A stretch of 64,000 nt of DNA from Phycomyces blakesleeanus NRRL 1555(-). Lineage: Eukaryota; Mucoromycota; Mucoromycetes; Mucorales; Phycomycetaceae. The DNA lies in NCBI RefSeq assembly GCF_001638985.1, contig NW_017265136.1, positions 2,340,269-2,404,268 of the forward strand, in the 5' to 3' direction. Positions 61,851-64,000 of this stretch are shown one piece after another (the stretch's first letter is position 1; every line of letters starts with the position of its first letter). The notes beneath the pieces were generated by a model. It was not told the DNA's origin and searched no databases. It was given only the letters and a program-made list of their open reading frames with translations. Position numbers and translations under genes: made by a program.

Positions 61851-62710
61851 CAACAGTCTATCAAAGACGCCAAAAGAGTGACAATAAGACATAGAATAGA
61901 CGAAGAAGTGGAAACAAATAACTGGAGTGATTATGAAACTATGATCAGAAAGGGGCCTACTGCTGTATCCGGCTATTGTGGATGTCTTTTTTCTTCCAAA
62001 AAGAAATGTCTATAATTGAAAGAAGCACGCTGAAAGAAACTTTGGGTTGTGATGATAATATTGTCTGAAAAACTTTCTGGACAATCGACAAGCAACATAT
62101 CACAACTGCTTTTCTGAATAGCTTAACAGTTGATCAAATCCCGTTATACTTCACATGCAAGAATATCTTGAAGAAAAGAAAAATAACTCCAAAGCTTTTT
62201 CTATCTAATGGACTTTATTTTCCTGATCATGTCGTTTTTCTTGATGATCTTACAAGATTAGATGAAAGACTCGTCTTCCCTTGTCATGTTTCTCAATCAA
62301 TTTGGATACACAAAGGATTAACTAGGCAATGCAGAAGCAAAGGCGGCGTATTAGATGCTCCAGTTAACGTAGACAATAGTTTCTTCACTAATTCGTAATC
62401 TTGACGAGTCCAACACAATCCACTTGAGTTTAGTTCGTAGGATGTGCCATGTCAAGGATTATATCAAAGGCAACACAAGTCCGGCAAAAGTTTGGAGAGC
62501 AGCCGTTTTCTTGTAGTCGACACCACTCTATCAAGACATGAAGGCCAGTGGTGAGAAAACGATCCGGTATAATAACACCATCTTCCAGACAGAAGGTTCC
62601 CGGTTCGACCACATGTTACAAGCAATCTCTTTTGTGGCTTATCTAGTACACCCTGTTGTGTGGACATCAAAGAACTGTACTTTTGGTAGGATGTACTGCA
62701 AGTAGATACA
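61851..62710 (+). pseudogene. Helitron-type (DUF6570-like) protein remnant
   Basis: Reading across at least two frames gives KGPTAVSGYCGCLF, then LTVDQIPLYFTCKNIL, ITPKLFLSNGLYFPD, LTRLDERLVFPCHVSQSIW, KGGVLDAPVNVDN and, in another frame, LVRRMCHVKDYIKG and SPAKVWRAAVFL. The order (GP..C..CG.L, then NGL, then L...E..L..P, then KG.V..P..VDN, then P.KV..A) matches the region before the helicase of fungal Helitrons. Several stops and frame changes show it is dead. Rep and helicase motifs are absent, so this is only a fragment between the two housekeeping genes. Confidence 0.5.
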
Positions 62711-63089
62711 TACAAGTGCATAATCATTCTTATTCCCTTGTTTCTGTCTGTATTCTCTGTCCGTCTCTTTTTCATATAAGAAAATAGCTATTCACTTATA
62801 ACCAAGCACAATATATATCTACTACTCCAACTGTTGTGACAGTTATTATCTATACTGCAATCCTTTTTATTATGATGTTTCAATATTGAAATATATATGA
62901 AAACAATAGCCTCCATAGCGCTCGATACAATGCTTTTTTTTGCCACTATCTATTAAAAGCGCCTGTCATTTATATCTATATTTGGAAATATTTACTAGTT
63001 TATAGCACATACAAAACGAAATGAATTGATGTGTGATTGTGTATATAATGAGTTTTGGAATGCAAAGAGAGACAGAGAGAGGGTAATAG

Positions 63090-63091
63090 TG

Positions 63092-63155
<64 letters not shown>
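63090..63155. repeat. (TA)n(TG)n microsatellite upstream of the WD40 gene
   Basis: About ten TA units followed by about eighteen TG units, roughly 140 bp before the start codon at 63296. Confidence 0.9.
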
Positions 63156-63157
<2 letters not shown>

Positions 63158-63295
63158 TGTTTATTGCATGTGCGAATGTAAACCGTAGCAATTCATTTAT
63201 TCTCTCCTTTTGAAATTACCATTGCGATTATAATTACAATTTACCTTTATTTTTTTTTTATTTTTTTTTACAATTAATACTACTTTGTTATTGAA

Positions 63296-64000
63296 ATGCA
63301 AGTACCTGAGCCGATTCCGTTAGATGACCATGTATTTGACTTTGCATTCCATCCAAAGGAATCACTTTTGGTGGCAGGGCTTATAACTGGTCATGTACAT
63401 TGGTAAATAATAATAATAATAATAAAAAGAATTGAAATCTCAAATTGAATAACAACAATTGTTAGTTATCGTTATGGTGTTGAAGGAAACCAACAATTGT
63501 GGTCGACTCAACTATCAAAAAAGTCTTGTAGAGGAGTTGAATTTACACCAGAAGGATCAGGTAATTTGCATGTATTGGGACTTTATCAGATATCTATGAT
63601 CAATTTTTTGTATTTATACATGAAATGCCTGTAAACTATCTCTCTGTGTGTGTGTGTGGGAAATTAGTTTTGATATCTATATCCAGAGACCGGTCCATTC
63701 AAAAGGTGGATGTACAGACAGGACGACTATTGATGAGAATGCCAAAAGCACACAAGTAAATAAATAATATACATTTAGTATTAGTATTATTATTATTATC
63801 ATTCATTCTTTTCTTTAAAAACAACAACGATAATAATAAAGGTATCCTATCAATAAGATGTGCTTAATGGATGAAAATATGATGGCTACTGGTGATGATG
63901 AAGGTGTGGTAAAGGTGAGCATGATTATTAAAATGAAATCATAGTATATTAGGCTCTTATCATTATTCTAATAAAATATGTGTATATAAAAGATATGGGA
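63296..64000 (+). CDS. WDR55/JIP5-like WD40-repeat protein, 5' part (cut by window edge)
   Basis: ATG at 63296. Exons 63296-63402, 63466-63560, 63668-63755, 63842-63914 and 63993 onward join in one open frame: MQVPEPIPLDDHVFDFAFHP, SLLVAGLITGHVHC, EGNQQLWSTQLSKKSCRGVE, FTPEGSVLISISRDRSIQKV, TGRLLMRMPKAH, YPINKMCLMDENMMATGDDE and GVVKIW. The FDFAFHP start, CRGVEF, KAH..PIN and ATGDDEG blocks follow the WDR55/JIP5 family of seven-bladed propellers, needed for ribosomal RNA processing and nucleolar function. Only the first two to three blades are in the window. Introns are short and GT..AG. No damage seen. Confidence 0.85.

Overview
The window looks like nuclear DNA of a fungus, most likely a Mucoromycota (Mucorales-like) species. 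It is very AT-rich, with short GT..AG introns. The three ordinary genes at the right end are fungal in type: pyruvate kinase, an End4/Sla2 endocytic adaptor and a WDR55/JIP5 WD40 protein. The mobile elements (tnp2/CACTA, KDZ, MULE, pogo, PIF-Harbinger, Ty3 chromovirus, Helitron) also fit. Genus is not claimed.

Layout. (1) 1-1058 is the 3' end of a pogo/Tigger element with its terminal repeat. (2) 1426-20646 is read as a three-layer nest. Outer tnp2 element A has terminal repeats at 1426 and 20646, and its transposase gene is split. Inner tnp2 element B (4518-16782) sits in that gene. A young Ty3/gypsy chromovirus (10569-16092, perfect 5-bp duplication) sits inside B. A and B share a gene order: transposase (+), convergent accessory gene (-), then a small spliced (+) gene. 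(3) 20647-23500 holds a tRNA-Gly and LTR-like fragments. (4) 23533-28068 is a third, broken tnp2 element (C) with a divergent accessory gene and a decayed CACTA end. (5) 28069-36640 holds AT-rich intergenic DNA, a dead PIF-Harbinger transposase with a companion ORF, a tRNA-Pro and a heavily decayed MULE. (6) 36840-49907 is read as a KDZ element with about 230-bp inverted ends, three broken genes, a solo-LTR-like insert (41931-42642) and a complete MULE insert (45640-49661) whose transposase is fused to an OTU protease domain. (7) 49989-64000 is gene territory: pyruvate kinase (+), convergent sla2 (-), a Helitron-type remnant and the start of the WDR55-like gene (+).

Function. The three housekeeping genes serve glycolysis, actin-linked endocytosis and ribosome biogenesis and do not form a functional cluster. 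The transposon genes show how elements stacked into one another. Most carry stop codons or frameshifts. The transposase of element B is the only one whose last exon is fully open.

Most promising for novelty: the accessory gene paired with tnp2 in A and B, the MULE-OTU fusion with CRE-type palindromes repeated in its ends, and the KDZ element with long ends and accessory genes. All coordinates and joins were made by eye. No alignment or database search was run.
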